NCBI GenBank assembly: GCA_013298075.1
Contig: JAAFJG010000001.1
Coordinates: forward strand, 85,865-149,864
Direction: 5' to 3'
Source: Cytophagales bacterium
GTDB taxonomy: Bacteria > Bacteroidota > Bacteroidia > Cytophagales > Microscillaceae
Length of the DNA: 64,000 nucleotides
Position numbers and translations under genes: made by a program. Under the pieces are notes generated by a model, which saw only the letters and a program-made list of their open reading frames with translations, searched no databases and had not been told where the DNA came from. Positions 54,091 to 62,802 of the stretch are shown here, piece after piece. The stretch's first letter is position 1; each line of letters starts with the position of its first letter.

Positions 54091-55137
54091 TCAAACAATA
54101 ATTTCTCTTTGTTTTTTTGAATCGATATACATAGAAATATCTTGAATATCCAACCAATTAAAAGCACTTTTATACAATAAATTTTCTTTGATGTCAGGTT
54201 TCAAATCGTCCATACTATTAATTAATTCCGCAGGCACTAATTCGCCCAAAGGAAAAGGATAATCCGTACCCAACGAAATTTTATCTGACCCAAATAATTC
54301 TATCAAATAACGCAAAACGCTTGCCTCGTGTACCAAAGAATCAATATAAAATTTTCCAATATAATTTCTTGGATTGACATTGTTATCAATCGCAGTTAAA
54401 TCTGGTCTGACCTGAAAAGCGTGTTCAATTCTGCCAATAGACGCAGGAAAAGAGCCTCCACCGTGTGCAAAAGCAACTCTTAGTTTTGGTAAACGCTCAA
54501 AAACTCCCCCAAAAATCATCGAACAAATTGCCAAAGAAGTTTCTGCAGGCATTCCTACCAACCAAGGCAACCAATATTTTTTCATTTTATCTTGCCCCAT
54601 CATATCCCAAGGGTGAATAAAAATAGCCGCTCCTAATTTTTCAGCCGCCTCAAAAAAAGGAAACAAATTTTCGTCTGATAAATTCCAATCGTTCACGTGT
54701 GAGCCTATTTGTACGCCTGCCATACCCATTTGCATACATCTTTCTAATTCTTTGATGGCTAAATTCGGGGCTTGCAAAGGCACAGTTCCCAAACCAATAA
54801 ATCTATCAGGATAACGCTGACAAATTTCAACAATATGGTCGTTTAAAAATTCAGAAACCGCCAAACAATCCAAAGGTTTTGCCCAATAACTAAACATCAC
54901 AGGAATTGTAGAAAGTACCTGCACATCAACTTTAAAATGATTCGATTCTTTGATTCGAACTTGCGGGTCCCAACAATTATCGTGAATTTCTCTAAAAAAA
55001 CGTCCATCTTGCATCATTCTTGCGCGGCAAGGTTTGTGATGGTCAAGAGTAATAAATCCACCATAACCAAATTTTTCTCGAAAATTAGGAATATGCTCAG
55101 GAATAATATGAGTATGAATATCGACAGTTAAACACAT
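54091..55137 (-). CDS. ACMSD-type aminocarboxymuconate-semialdehyde decarboxylase
   Basis: 348 residues, an amidohydrolase-superfamily decarboxylase with strong, end-to-end resemblance to animal and bacterial ACMSD. Metal motif DIHTH (residues 6-10); GYGGFITLDHH; NCWDPQVRI; LSTIPVMFSYWAKP; FIHPWDM (~175-181); KYWLPWLVGMPAETSLAICS; FAHGGGSFP; LGTDYPFPLGEL with the catalytic Asp (~293). ACMSD removes CO2 from the kynurenine-pathway intermediate ACMS and so diverts it from NAD synthesis. No other kynurenine gene is in the window. It is divergent from the HMG-CoA-lyase-type gene, 78 bp apart. Confidence 0.92.
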   Translation of the reverse strand: MCLTVDIHTHIIPEHIPNFREKFGYGGFITLDHHKPCRARMMQDGRFFREIHDNCWDPQVRIKESNHFKVDVQVLSTIPVMFSYWAKPLDCLAVSEFLNDHIVEICQRYPDRFIGLGTVPLQAPNLAIKELERCMQMGMAGVQIGSHVNDWNLSDENLFPFFEAAEKLGAAIFIHPWDMMGQDKMKKYWLPWLVGMPAETSLAICSMIFGGVFERLPKLRVAFAHGGGSFPASIGRIEHAFQVRPDLTAIDNNVNPRNYIGKFYIDSLVHEASVLRYLIELFGSDKISLGTDYPFPLGELVPAELINSMDDLKPDIKENLLYKSAFNWLDIQDISMYIDSKKQREIIV

Positions 55138-55159
55138 TTGTTAGGAATTTTTGAAATCG

Positions 55160-55191
55160 TTTGCAAAATAACGATTTTTTTTTTACTTTTG
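55160..55191 (+). promoter_or_regulatory. promoter of the HMG-CoA-lyase-type gene
   Basis: TTTG (55160-55163), 20-nt spacer, TACTTTTG (55184-55191): a full Bacteroidota consensus. A second TACTTTTG occurs at 55204-55211. It fixes the downstream ATG at 55216 as the start. Confidence 0.7.
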
Positions 55192-55215
55192 AAAAAAAAT
55201 CACTACTTTTGTGTT

Positions 55216-56070
55216 ATGAAAATTATAGAATGTCCGCGTGATGCGATGCAAGGCATACACGATTTTATTCCTACTTCGGTTAAAATTGATTATTTGAATC
55301 TATTATTGTCCGTAGGTTTTGATACGTTGGATTTTGGAAGTTTTGTTTCTCCCAAGGCAATTCCACAAATGCAAGATACTGCACAAGTGTTGGAAAAATT
55401 GAATGTATCTCACACAAAAACAAAACTTTTAGCCATTGTTGCCAATCAAAAAGGAGCAGAACAAGCCGTAAATTTTTCGGAAATTAGTTATTTAGGTTAT
55501 CCTTTGTCTATTTCTGAAACTTTTCAAGTTAGAAATACAAATAAAACGATTGCCGAATCATTGGTTTTGACAGAAGAATTACAAAATTTATGTGAAAAAA
55601 ATCAAAAAAAATTAGTCGTTTATTTGTCTATGGGTTTTGGAAATCCTTATGGTGATGACTATAATCCTGAAATTGTAGAAGAATTTACAGAAAAATTAAA
55701 TGCGTTGAATATCAAAATGGTGGCATTATCTGATACGATTGGCGTTTCTTCTGCCGAAAATATAATTCCATTATTCCAAAATCTTATTCCAAAATTCCCA
55801 GAGATAGAATTTGGGGCGCATCTGCATAGCACGCCTGCGACTTTGATAGAAAAAATAGAAGCCGCTTATCAAGCAGGTTGTAGAAGATTTGATGGAGCAA
55901 TTTTAGGTTTTGGTGGTTGCCCAATGGCAAAAGATGAATTGACAGGCAACACAGCCACCGAAATTATGTGTAATTTTTTTGAAAAACAAGGCGAAAATTT
56001 ATCTTTTAATTCATCTCATTTTTTAACATCTATAGAGAAAGCAAACGAAATATTTTTGAAATATCATTAG
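55216..56070 (+). CDS. hydroxymethylglutaryl-CoA lyase-type enzyme
   Basis: 284 residues from the ATG at 55216; an in-frame start at 55138 lies upstream of the promoter and would add a meaningless hydrophobic leader. HMG-CoA lyase pattern: MKIIECPRDAMQG with the catalytic Arg-Asp pair, DFGSFVSPKAIPQM, LSMGFGNPYGD, FGAHLHSTPAT with the metal HxH, and GGCPMAKDELTGN with the active-site Cys. It would split HMG-CoA to acetoacetate and acetyl-CoA in leucine degradation. Relatives acting on other 3-hydroxy acyl-CoAs cannot be excluded. Confidence 0.88.
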   Translation: MKIIECPRDAMQGIHDFIPTSVKIDYLNLLLSVGFDTLDFGSFVSPKAIPQMQDTAQVLEKLNVSHTKTKLLAIVANQKGAEQAVNFSEISYLGYPLSISETFQVRNTNKTIAESLVLTEELQNLCEKNQKKLVVYLSMGFGNPYGDDYNPEIVEEFTEKLNALNIKMVALSDTIGVSSAENIIPLFQNLIPKFPEIEFGAHLHSTPATLIEKIEAAYQAGCRRFDGAILGFGGCPMAKDELTGNTATEIMCNFFEKQGENLSFNSSHFLTSIEKANEIFLKYH

Positions 56071-56078
56071 AAAAAATA

Positions 56079-56117
56079 AAAAACCACTCAAAATTTTTAA
56101 TTTTTTGAGTGGTTTTT
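56079..56117. terminator. bidirectional terminator between convergent genes
   Basis: AAAAACCACTCAAAA (56079-56093) pairs perfectly with TTTTGAGTGGTTTTT (56103-56117). It lies between the lyase and the barrel-protein gene, which converge. Confidence 0.85.
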
Positions 56118-56148
56118 ATTTATCAAAATTCGTTAAAACAAAATAATA

Positions 56149-56934
56149 CTATAAACCTATTTTAACTCCAATGTTAATAGAGAAGTTACTAAATGGATCT
56201 TTCGTTGCTAATTCTTGAGAATTAACATTGGGACTATTACTATTTTGTGGATTAGACGTTACATAATCAATATTTTTATCACTGTTTGATAAGTCAGGCA
56301 GCCTATCTATACCACTAACTTTCAATTCTGTTATCGTTGCACTTTTACGTCTAATATTTAAAGAGGTATGTCCTAACTCTCCAAAAAAACTCAGAGAACC
56401 CATTGGTATTTCTATACCTAACGCACCTGTAAAACCAAGAGGTGTGCTGTATTTTACTTCTTGTTTAAGAGATGCATTTTGAGATGAGGCATCTTCAATA
56501 ACCGTTTTAACACTCAAAGGAATAATAAAACCAGCTTTTGTGTAAATTCTAACTTTTCCTACATTAGCACCAACAACTACTGAATTTTGAAGAAAAAATT
56601 GATTGGCTTTTGCTGTTGTTTTTCCAAATCTTGACTCATTTATGGTTGTTTTTGATGCTGCAGCATAACCAAAACCTAACTCTAATGCAAAATTTTCATT
56701 AATATTCCAGCCACCATTCAAACGCATCAAAAAAGCATTACCAAGTGTACCATAATTTGCTTTATCCATATTGCTATTATTTTGAGCGCTAGTATTTGTG
56801 ACTCCTAACGCTGAAGTTTGTGCTCCTAAAGCATAACCAATAGAAGGAGCAATATAGAATTTTTTAGCATCCTGCGCCTGTGCAGAAAAACAGATTGTAA
56901 AAGCAGCTAAAGCCGCGAAAAATAATTTTTTCAT
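56149..56934 (-). CDS. outer-membrane beta-barrel protein
   Basis: 261 residues with a signal peptide (MKKLFFAALAAFTICFSAQA). Alternating strands are typical of small OmpW/OmpX-like porin-fold proteins: FYIAPSIGYALG, FALELGFGYAAAS, VRIYTKAGFIIPLSV, GFTGALGIEIPMGSLSFFGELGH, ending in FSINIGVKIGL. No enzyme motif. A complete promoter lies upstream at 57042-57072, giving a leader of about 100 nt. Confidence 0.8.
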   Translation of the reverse strand: MKKLFFAALAAFTICFSAQAQDAKKFYIAPSIGYALGAQTSALGVTNTSAQNNSNMDKANYGTLGNAFLMRLNGGWNINENFALELGFGYAAASKTTINESRFGKTTAKANQFFLQNSVVVGANVGKVRIYTKAGFIIPLSVKTVIEDASSQNASLKQEVKYSTPLGFTGALGIEIPMGSLSFFGELGHTSLNIRRKSATITELKVSGIDRLPDLSNSDKNIDYVTSNPQNSNSPNVNSQELATKDPFSNFSINIGVKIGL

Positions 56935-57041
56935 TTTTTTTATATTTTTTTTAAATTAGAAATAAAAATCTAAACTAAATATATGTACTTCTATGTATAG
57001 AAAACATTACAAGTATTTTTGTTTATTTTTTTTACTTGTGC

Positions 57042-57072
57042 AAAGGTAGTAGTAATATTTTGAAAATACAAA
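57042..57072 (-). promoter_or_regulatory. promoter of the outer-membrane barrel gene
   Basis: On the minus strand: TTTG (57069-57072), 19-nt spacer, TACCTTTG (57042-57049). Full match to the Bacteroidota consensus. Confidence 0.7.
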
Positions 57073-57369
57073 TATAATTCTTTTTTTTTACAAATTTTTT
57101 ACAAATTTATGGTTTAAAACAAAATTTTGTACTAATAATCAAAATTATTTCTTGTTATTATTTAAATTACTTATTTTATTAGTAAAAAATTTAGTAGTAA
57201 AATAACTATGTACGTATATTATTTTCATTAGAATAATATTTTTTTGTTCTTATAAAAATAATTATCTTCAGATGTATCGAAAAAAAATTTGTCTATTTTT
57301 TCTTTTTTGAGAGATATTTTTTTGCTGAAAATAAATATTTTTTTTGTTCAAAATACAAAAATAAATCAT

Positions 57370-57377
57370 TAAATTTG
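57370..57377 (+). promoter_or_regulatory. -7 element (TAAATTTG) for the AAA/PD-(D/E)XK gene
   Basis: TAAATTTG, 27 bp before the ATG. A TTTG at 57343-57346 is 23 nt upstream, slightly longer than the usual spacing. Confidence 0.45.
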
Positions 57378-57403
57378 CAAAAAAAAATAAAATAATTAAA
57401 ACT

Positions 57404-58987
57404 ATGAGAAAGGAATTTAACGACACAGGTGTTTGCGTGGAAAGAAGACATTTTATGGTGAATACTACTCCAAAAATTGATAAAATTTTTGAGATGATAG
57501 AAGATGAAAAATATTTTATAATGAATCGTCCACGTCAATTTGGAAAAACTACTGCTTTATATCGTTTGCATAAAGAATTGTTAATGAAAGATGATTATTT
57601 GACAATTTTATCAAGTTTTGAAGGAAATGGTGATGACGTTTTTCAAGATGCTGATGTTTTTTGTGCTTATTTTATAGTGATGTTTAATGATAAGTTAAAA
57701 CAATATTATCCAAATCAAGAAATTTTTATAGATAAAAATTTTGAAACTGATAAAACTGGTTTTGCAAAACTATCTTTACAAATTACAGATTTTATACAAA
57801 AAGTACAAAAGAAAGTGGTTATTTTGATTGACGAAGTGGATAAATCAACGAACAATCAATTATTTTTACATTTTTTAGGTTTATTAAGAAATAAATATTT
57901 AGAGAGAGATACACTTCCTTTTTCGACTTTTCACTCTGTTGTATTAGTTGGTATTCACGATATAAAAACCATTAAATTAAAACTTCGTCCTGATGAAGAA
58001 AAGAAATTTAATAGCCCTTGGAATATTGCGGTAGATTTTAAGGTGAATATGTTTTTTAATCCTGCAGAAATTTCGACAATGTTGTTGCAATATTCGCAAG
58101 AGAAAAATATACAAATGGATATTCAAAAATTATCAGAACGTATTTTTTATTACACTTCAGGTTATCCATTTTTGGTCAGCAAAATGTGTAAAGTAATTGA
58201 TGAAATATTATTGCTCGAAAAAGAAAATCAGACAGAATGGGATTTAATAGATGTAGAAAATAGTTTTAAATATTTGATAAGAGAAGATTATGTAACGACA
58301 ATTTTTGACGATTTATCTAAAAATTTAGAAAATAACACAGAGTTATATCAAACTACAAAAGATATTATTTTTAATGGAGCAAAAATTCCTTTTAATTTGA
58401 GTGAACCGATGATTTCGCTCGGACATGTGTATGGAATTTTTGACAAAGATGAAAGATTTTGCAAAATTCATAATCGTATTTTTGAACAAAAAATTTATTT
58501 ACATTTCTTGGCAACTATGATTCGTTTACGTGAGTATAACAATATTAATGATTTGGCTGATGTCTATTCGAGTCCTTATGGCACATTAGATATGCCTAAA
58601 ATTTTGCGTAAGTTTCAGGAATTTATGAAAGAGAATTATAGTCAAAGAGACGCAAATTTTATCGAAAGAGAAGGGCGACTGATATTTTTATCATTTTTAA
58701 AACCAATTATTAATGGACGTGGTTTTGATTTCAAAGAACCCAATATTGGCGAAGAAAGAAGAATGGATATTGTCATTACTTATACAACCAATATTTATAT
58801 TTTAGAATTAAAAATTTGGCGAGGCGAAAGTTATCACCAACAAGGTTTAGAGCAATTAAGTGATTATTTAGACACATACAATAAAAAAGAAGGTTTTTTA
58901 TTGATTTTTAATTTTAATCAAAAAAAAGAATTTAAAGAGGAAAATATCGAGTTTAAAGATAAAAATATCTTGGCAATTTGGGTGTGA
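57404..58987 (+). CDS. AAA-ATPase-like protein with C-terminal PD-(D/E)XK nuclease domain
   Basis: 527 residues, the AAA-ATPase_like plus PDDEXK architecture frequent in Bacteroidota. P-loop NRPRQFGKTT (~41-50), Walker B VVILIDEVDKS (~138-148), a helical winged region with YTSGYPFLVSKMCKVI (~250), and a C-terminal nuclease-like core: MDIVITYTTNIYILELKIW (~453-471), with Asp and ExK. These genes multiply within genomes and are suspected mobile or selfish elements or defence factors. Their molecular role is not established. This one stands alone. Confidence 0.8.
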   Translation: MRKEFNDTGVCVERRHFMVNTTPKIDKIFEMIEDEKYFIMNRPRQFGKTTALYRLHKELLMKDDYLTILSSFEGNGDDVFQDADVFCAYFIVMFNDKLKQYYPNQEIFIDKNFETDKTGFAKLSLQITDFIQKVQKKVVILIDEVDKSTNNQLFLHFLGLLRNKYLERDTLPFSTFHSVVLVGIHDIKTIKLKLRPDEEKKFNSPWNIAVDFKVNMFFNPAEISTMLLQYSQEKNIQMDIQKLSERIFYYTSGYPFLVSKMCKVIDEILLLEKENQTEWDLIDVENSFKYLIREDYVTTIFDDLSKNLENNTELYQTTKDIIFNGAKIPFNLSEPMISLGHVYGIFDKDERFCKIHNRIFEQKIYLHFLATMIRLREYNNINDLADVYSSPYGTLDMPKILRKFQEFMKENYSQRDANFIEREGRLIFLSFLKPIINGRGFDFKEPNIGEERRMDIVITYTTNIYILELKIWRGESYHQQGLEQLSDYLDTYNKKEGFLLIFNFNQKKEFKEENIEFKDKNILAIWV

Positions 58988-58993
58988 AATCAT

Positions 58994-59001
58994 TATATTT
59001 G
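58994..59001 (+). promoter_or_regulatory. -7-like element (TATATTTG) 7 bp after the AAA/PD-(D/E)XK stop
   Basis: TATATTTG fits TAnnTTTG, but it is about 240 bp before the next gene and a second element (59207) lies closer, so its role is uncertain. Confidence 0.25.
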
Positions 59002-59206
59002 CAAAAAATAATTTAGGTACTAAACAATAAATAACATACCTATTTTGTATCTTATTTTATAAAAAATCTCATTTTGGTAAGACTTTATTTTTTTAATAAA
59101 TTGATTTCTTAGTATCGTTTCTTCAATATTGCATAAAATTATTTGCCTTTTATAAATATATTTAAAAAAATATTTTGATTTTCAAAAAAATTATTTAGTT
59201 TTTTAA

Positions 59207-59214
59207 TAACTTTG
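59207..59214 (+). promoter_or_regulatory. -7 element (TAACTTTG) for the LysM protein gene
   Basis: TAACTTTG, 29 bp before the ATG at 59243. No -33 element at the usual distance. Confidence 0.45.
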
Positions 59215-59242
59215 CAAATTCATATAAATTTTTCTATCCAAA

Positions 59243-61465
59243 ATGCAAAAGATAAAATATACAGTAAAACCAGGCGATAATTTGTTAGGAATTGCAAAAC
59301 AATTTCAAGTAACTGTATTAGAATTAAAGAAAAAAAATCGATTATTAACGAATTGGCTCAAAGTTGGGCAGGTTTTGGACATTCCTGAACAAGCACCCAT
59401 CATCGAAAATACTATCGATAATGCTATTCATAATATTATTCCTGTCAAAAATATTCAAAATGATTTTGTTGAAAATCAAACTAAAAATAATGATTTGGTA
59501 AGTAATGAAACCAAAAATAATGAAAATAAAAACAACGAAACCAAAAATAATGAAAGTGAAAACCATCAAAATATAATACAAACCACAGAAACTGAGGTAG
59601 AAAACAATCATTTAACGGCAAATAAAGAAGAAAAATCGAATGAAATATCTAATTTGAATCGAAAAATAGAAAAATATATCATTCAATCAGGCGATACGCT
59701 TTATACGATTGCAAAAAAATATGAAATGAGTGTGAGTGCCTTAAAACACTTAAATCCTTTGATTTCTGCGAATAATTTAAGATTGGGTATGGAAATAAGT
59801 GTACTCGAAGAATATGAAAATATTGATAAATTAATTTCACAAAACATTGATAATCAAATTATTAAATCTAAAAAAAATATAGAAATTCCTGACATGCATA
59901 TAGTCGAAAGAGGCGAATCTTTGTATTCTATTGCACAAAAATATGAAATTGATATTGAAACTTTGAAAAACTTTAATCAATTAGATATTGGTACTTTGCA
60001 AGTTGGTCAAGTATTAGATTTGAAAGAAAATAACACAAAAATAGAAATAAAATTAACCGAAAAATCAACAGAAAAACTACAAGAAAAATTAATCAACGTA
60101 GAAAAAATACCAGAAAAATCAATAGAAAAATCAAATAGCACAGAAATAAAAACAGAAAAACAAAGAAGTATTTTTGAAAATTCGGCTGCGTTTTCTGATG
60201 TAAATATTGATAATTTTTTATTGTTTGATAAAAAAGAAGAAAAAACTTATTTTGATAATTTAGGAAATACACCTATTTGGAAAATTTTTGATTGGCAAAT
60301 CGAACAAGCAAACACTACTTTGGGCGAAGGATTGCAACAAGCCATCGGAAAAAATCACGTGCAAAGACCTGAAGATTTACAAAAATTGCAAAAAAGATTG
60401 ATTCAATTAAAATGTTTGGCAACTGAACACACCGAAAATCCTGAAAATATTTATCAAAAATACGGAAAAGTAGCCATTACAGCCAATTTAATTCCGCAAA
60501 CTATCACAGCGATTGAAAAATTTCAACGCGAATATGACGTTCATTTTTGGTTTAATACTTCACAATCTCAAAATATTTTTGGAAAAACAACTTTTATGGT
60601 TGGGACAATTCGCCCCAACGATTTGAGTAATATCATTATCAATCATTTTACAAAAGGTACTTTGACTTTTCCGCACCCTCAAAATGGCGATAAAATTAAA
60701 GTAGATTTTCAAAATTTTTATCCTCATAATGAAACTAATTTTCCGTTAGGTTTTCATTTTAAAGGCAGAACTCAACCCGAAATTCCTATCAATGTGTTCG
60801 AAAGATTGGGCATTACAGGCAATTTAGCGAAAGCATTACAACGATTGGTTCAACAAAATAAGCCTTTTGATTATTTTAGTTTGGGTCAAAAAGACGATGT
60901 AAGATTTGGAATGATTCCTTTTTCTGCCAAAAATCAATCTTTGGTAGCATTTTTAGCGTATATTAAACATAAATCTCCCAAAATTTTTACTGATTTTTTC
61001 CATCGATTTGGTTTAGATGTTACTTATACTTTGGTGCAGCAAGAAATTAGAAATCCGAGATTGCTTTTGATTGATGAAGATAAAATTTTTGAAAACGAAG
61101 CGGCTTGGCAACAAATCATCAAAGATATTCGTTGGATAGGCGTTTTTATACGTGCTGGGCATTATTTACCGATTGTAACTTTGCAATTAGATTGGTTATT
61201 GAGAGAATATATTCGACCATCTTTGGCTTTATTGATTGATATTCAATTAAGACAAACAACTATTCAAGCCATTAATATTTTTCAATATTTTAAATCGGAT
61301 ATTGGTTTGAGTAAATATTTTCAATCGATTATCAGCAATGGAATTAATATAACAGCAAAAATTTTGAAAGATATTTTGGAAAAAATTGCCAAACAAAATA
61401 ATTATAGAACTTTGGCAGAACTCAAAGAAATTTCAGAAGAAGATATTTTAGCGATTGGATTTTAG
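59243..61465 (+). CDS. triple-LysM protein with a large peptidoglycan-binding-like C-terminal region
   Basis: 740 residues with no obvious signal peptide. Three LysM domains: KYTVKPGDNLLGIAKQF (~5), KYIIQSGDTLYTIAKKY (~150) and MHIVERGESLYSIAQKY (~218). They are joined by low-complexity linkers; the first is rich in Asn and KNNE repeats. From ~370 there is a segment like a PG_binding_1 unit (EDLQKLQKRLIQL ... AIEKFQREYDVHFW), then ~270 residues of unknown fold (RFGMIPFSAKNQSLVAFLAYI, IKDIRWIGVFIRAGHYLPIVTL). LysM domains bind N-acetylglucosamine chains. holA follows 18 bp later. Confidence 0.75.
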   Translation: MQKIKYTVKPGDNLLGIAKQFQVTVLELKKKNRLLTNWLKVGQVLDIPEQAPIIENTIDNAIHNIIPVKNIQNDFVENQTKNNDLVSNETKNNENKNNETKNNESENHQNIIQTTETEVENNHLTANKEEKSNEISNLNRKIEKYIIQSGDTLYTIAKKYEMSVSALKHLNPLISANNLRLGMEISVLEEYENIDKLISQNIDNQIIKSKKNIEIPDMHIVERGESLYSIAQKYEIDIETLKNFNQLDIGTLQVGQVLDLKENNTKIEIKLTEKSTEKLQEKLINVEKIPEKSIEKSNSTEIKTEKQRSIFENSAAFSDVNIDNFLLFDKKEEKTYFDNLGNTPIWKIFDWQIEQANTTLGEGLQQAIGKNHVQRPEDLQKLQKRLIQLKCLATEHTENPENIYQKYGKVAITANLIPQTITAIEKFQREYDVHFWFNTSQSQNIFGKTTFMVGTIRPNDLSNIIINHFTKGTLTFPHPQNGDKIKVDFQNFYPHNETNFPLGFHFKGRTQPEIPINVFERLGITGNLAKALQRLVQQNKPFDYFSLGQKDDVRFGMIPFSAKNQSLVAFLAYIKHKSPKIFTDFFHRFGLDVTYTLVQQEIRNPRLLLIDEDKIFENEAAWQQIIKDIRWIGVFIRAGHYLPIVTLQLDWLLREYIRPSLALLIDIQLRQTTIQAINIFQYFKSDIGLSKYFQSIISNGINITAKILKDILEKIAKQNNYRTLAELKEISEEDILAIGF

Positions 61466-61483
61466 TAAAAATACACAATAGAA

Positions 61484-62506
61484 ATGATAAAAACAACCGA
61501 AGTAGTTTTAAAAGAATTAAAAGATAAAAGTTTTGACCCTGTGTATTTTTTGCACGGCGAAGAAAGTTTTTTTATTGATAAAATTTCTGATTTTATCGAA
61601 AATAATACGTTGCCTGAAAGCGAAAGAAGTTTTAATCAAGTAGTATTATATGGAAAAGATACGACTTCGGGCAATATTATTTCGCAATCAAAACGATTTC
61701 CGATGATGGCTGAAAAACAAGTGGTTATCATCAAAGAATTGAATCAATTACCTGATTGGGGCAAAGAAGATAATTTTGTTTTTTGGGAAAAATACCTCAA
61801 TAAACCGCTCACTTCCACCGTTTTGGTTTTATCTTACAAACATAAAACATTCAATAAAACGACTAAATTATATAAATTATTAGAAAAAAAAGCCACAGTC
61901 GTAGAAACTAAAAAAATCTACGAAAACCAAGTTCCTACGTGGGCGAGCAACTATGTAAGCGAAAAAAAATATAAATTAGAACCCAAAGCAGCACAACTTT
62001 TAGCCGAATCAGTGGGAACAGATTTGAGTAGATTGGCGGGAGAATTGGATAAATTGATGCTGAACGTAAAACCAAATGAACCTATCAAAGAAGATGATAT
62101 CGAAAAATTTATTGGTATCAGCAAAGAATATAATATTTTCGAATTACAAAAGGCATTGATAGAAAAAAATGGTTTGAAAGCTACTAAAATATTAAATTAT
62201 TGGGAAGCCAATCCTAAAAAACAGCCTTTAATTCCTACTTTATCGATGCTTTTTGGTTTTTTTGCGAAAGTTTTTTTGTTATCTGTCGAAAAAAATAAAG
62301 ATAATCCTGAATTATTGTCGGTTTTAAAACTCAATCCTTATGTGGTGAAAGAATACAAAGCAGCCGCACAAGTGTATGGACATAAATCGATTTTTGCTTT
62401 GCAATATATTCAAGAAGCAGATTTGCAATGCAAAGGGATTAGTTTGGGGAATTTAGAGGATTCTGAAATTTTAAAAGAATTGGTTTTTAAGATTTTGTAT
62501 TTGTAA
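61484..62506 (+). CDS. holA: DNA polymerase III delta subunit
   Basis: 340 residues. N-terminal AAA+-like domain (YFLHGEESFFIDKISDFIE, residues ~20-38; DWGKEDNFVFWEKYLNKP), middle lid region (LLAESVGTDLSRLAGELDKLML, ~168-189) and helical C-terminal collar (ADLQCKGISLGNLEDSEIL). Delta opens the beta clamp within the clamp loader. The last 30 bp of the gene region recur at 63961-63990. Confidence 0.9.
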   Translation: MIKTTEVVLKELKDKSFDPVYFLHGEESFFIDKISDFIENNTLPESERSFNQVVLYGKDTTSGNIISQSKRFPMMAEKQVVIIKELNQLPDWGKEDNFVFWEKYLNKPLTSTVLVLSYKHKTFNKTTKLYKLLEKKATVVETKKIYENQVPTWASNYVSEKKYKLEPKAAQLLAESVGTDLSRLAGELDKLMLNVKPNEPIKEDDIEKFIGISKEYNIFELQKALIEKNGLKATKILNYWEANPKKQPLIPTLSMLFGFFAKVFLLSVEKNKDNPELLSVLKLNPYVVKEYKAAAQVYGHKSIFALQYIQEADLQCKGISLGNLEDSEILKELVFKILYL

Positions 62507-62508
62507 TT
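62479..62508 (+). repeat. 30-bp direct repeat, left copy, at the 3' end of holA
   Basis: ATTGGTTTTTAAGATTTTGT and ten further bases, covering the last codons and stop of holA, occur again exactly at 63961-63990, 1482 bp downstream. Confidence 0.85.
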
Positions 62509-62555
62509 ATAATTTGAATGATATTTATTATTGAATTTATGTATTGTAGTTTTTA

Positions 62556-62616
62556 AAATGACAAAGATTTTAGCACGCGGATAACGCGGATTTTACGGAT
62601 TAAAACGGATTTTTTC
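62556..62616 (+). repeat. interspersed 'ATCCGT' repeat, copy 2
   Basis: GATTTTAGCACGCGGATAAC followed by CGCGGATT, TACGGATT and AACGGATT units. Inverse copy at 18895-18957. It lies in the 296-bp gap between holA and the next gene; the remainder of the gap is AT-rich with a -7-like TAATATTG at 62723-62730. Confidence 0.65.
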
Positions 62617-62802
62617 TTTCTTATCAATTTTCATTTTAAAAACTAAAAAATATTATTTTATTAGAGTAATACAATTATAAAAAATAATTTGTTCAAAATG
62701 TTAAATTATTATTATTTTTCTCTAATATTGCAGCAGGTTTCTAAAAAAAAATAATTATAATTTTTTAGATGACCTAATTTTAAATTTTTTATTTATAAAA
62801 CT

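Larger units (their letters stand above)
56935..57403. other. 468-bp gap between divergent genes
   Basis: Holds the promoter of the barrel-protein gene (57042-57072, minus strand) and a -7 element for the downstream gene (57370-57377). The rest is AT-rich with no recognised gene or repeat. Confidence 0.5.

Noticed and set aside
55138..55215. Upstream in-frame start giving a 26-residue N-terminal extension to the HMG-CoA-lyase-type protein
   Set aside because: A full promoter (55160-55191) lies inside this stretch, and the family motif begins directly at the ATG at 55216.
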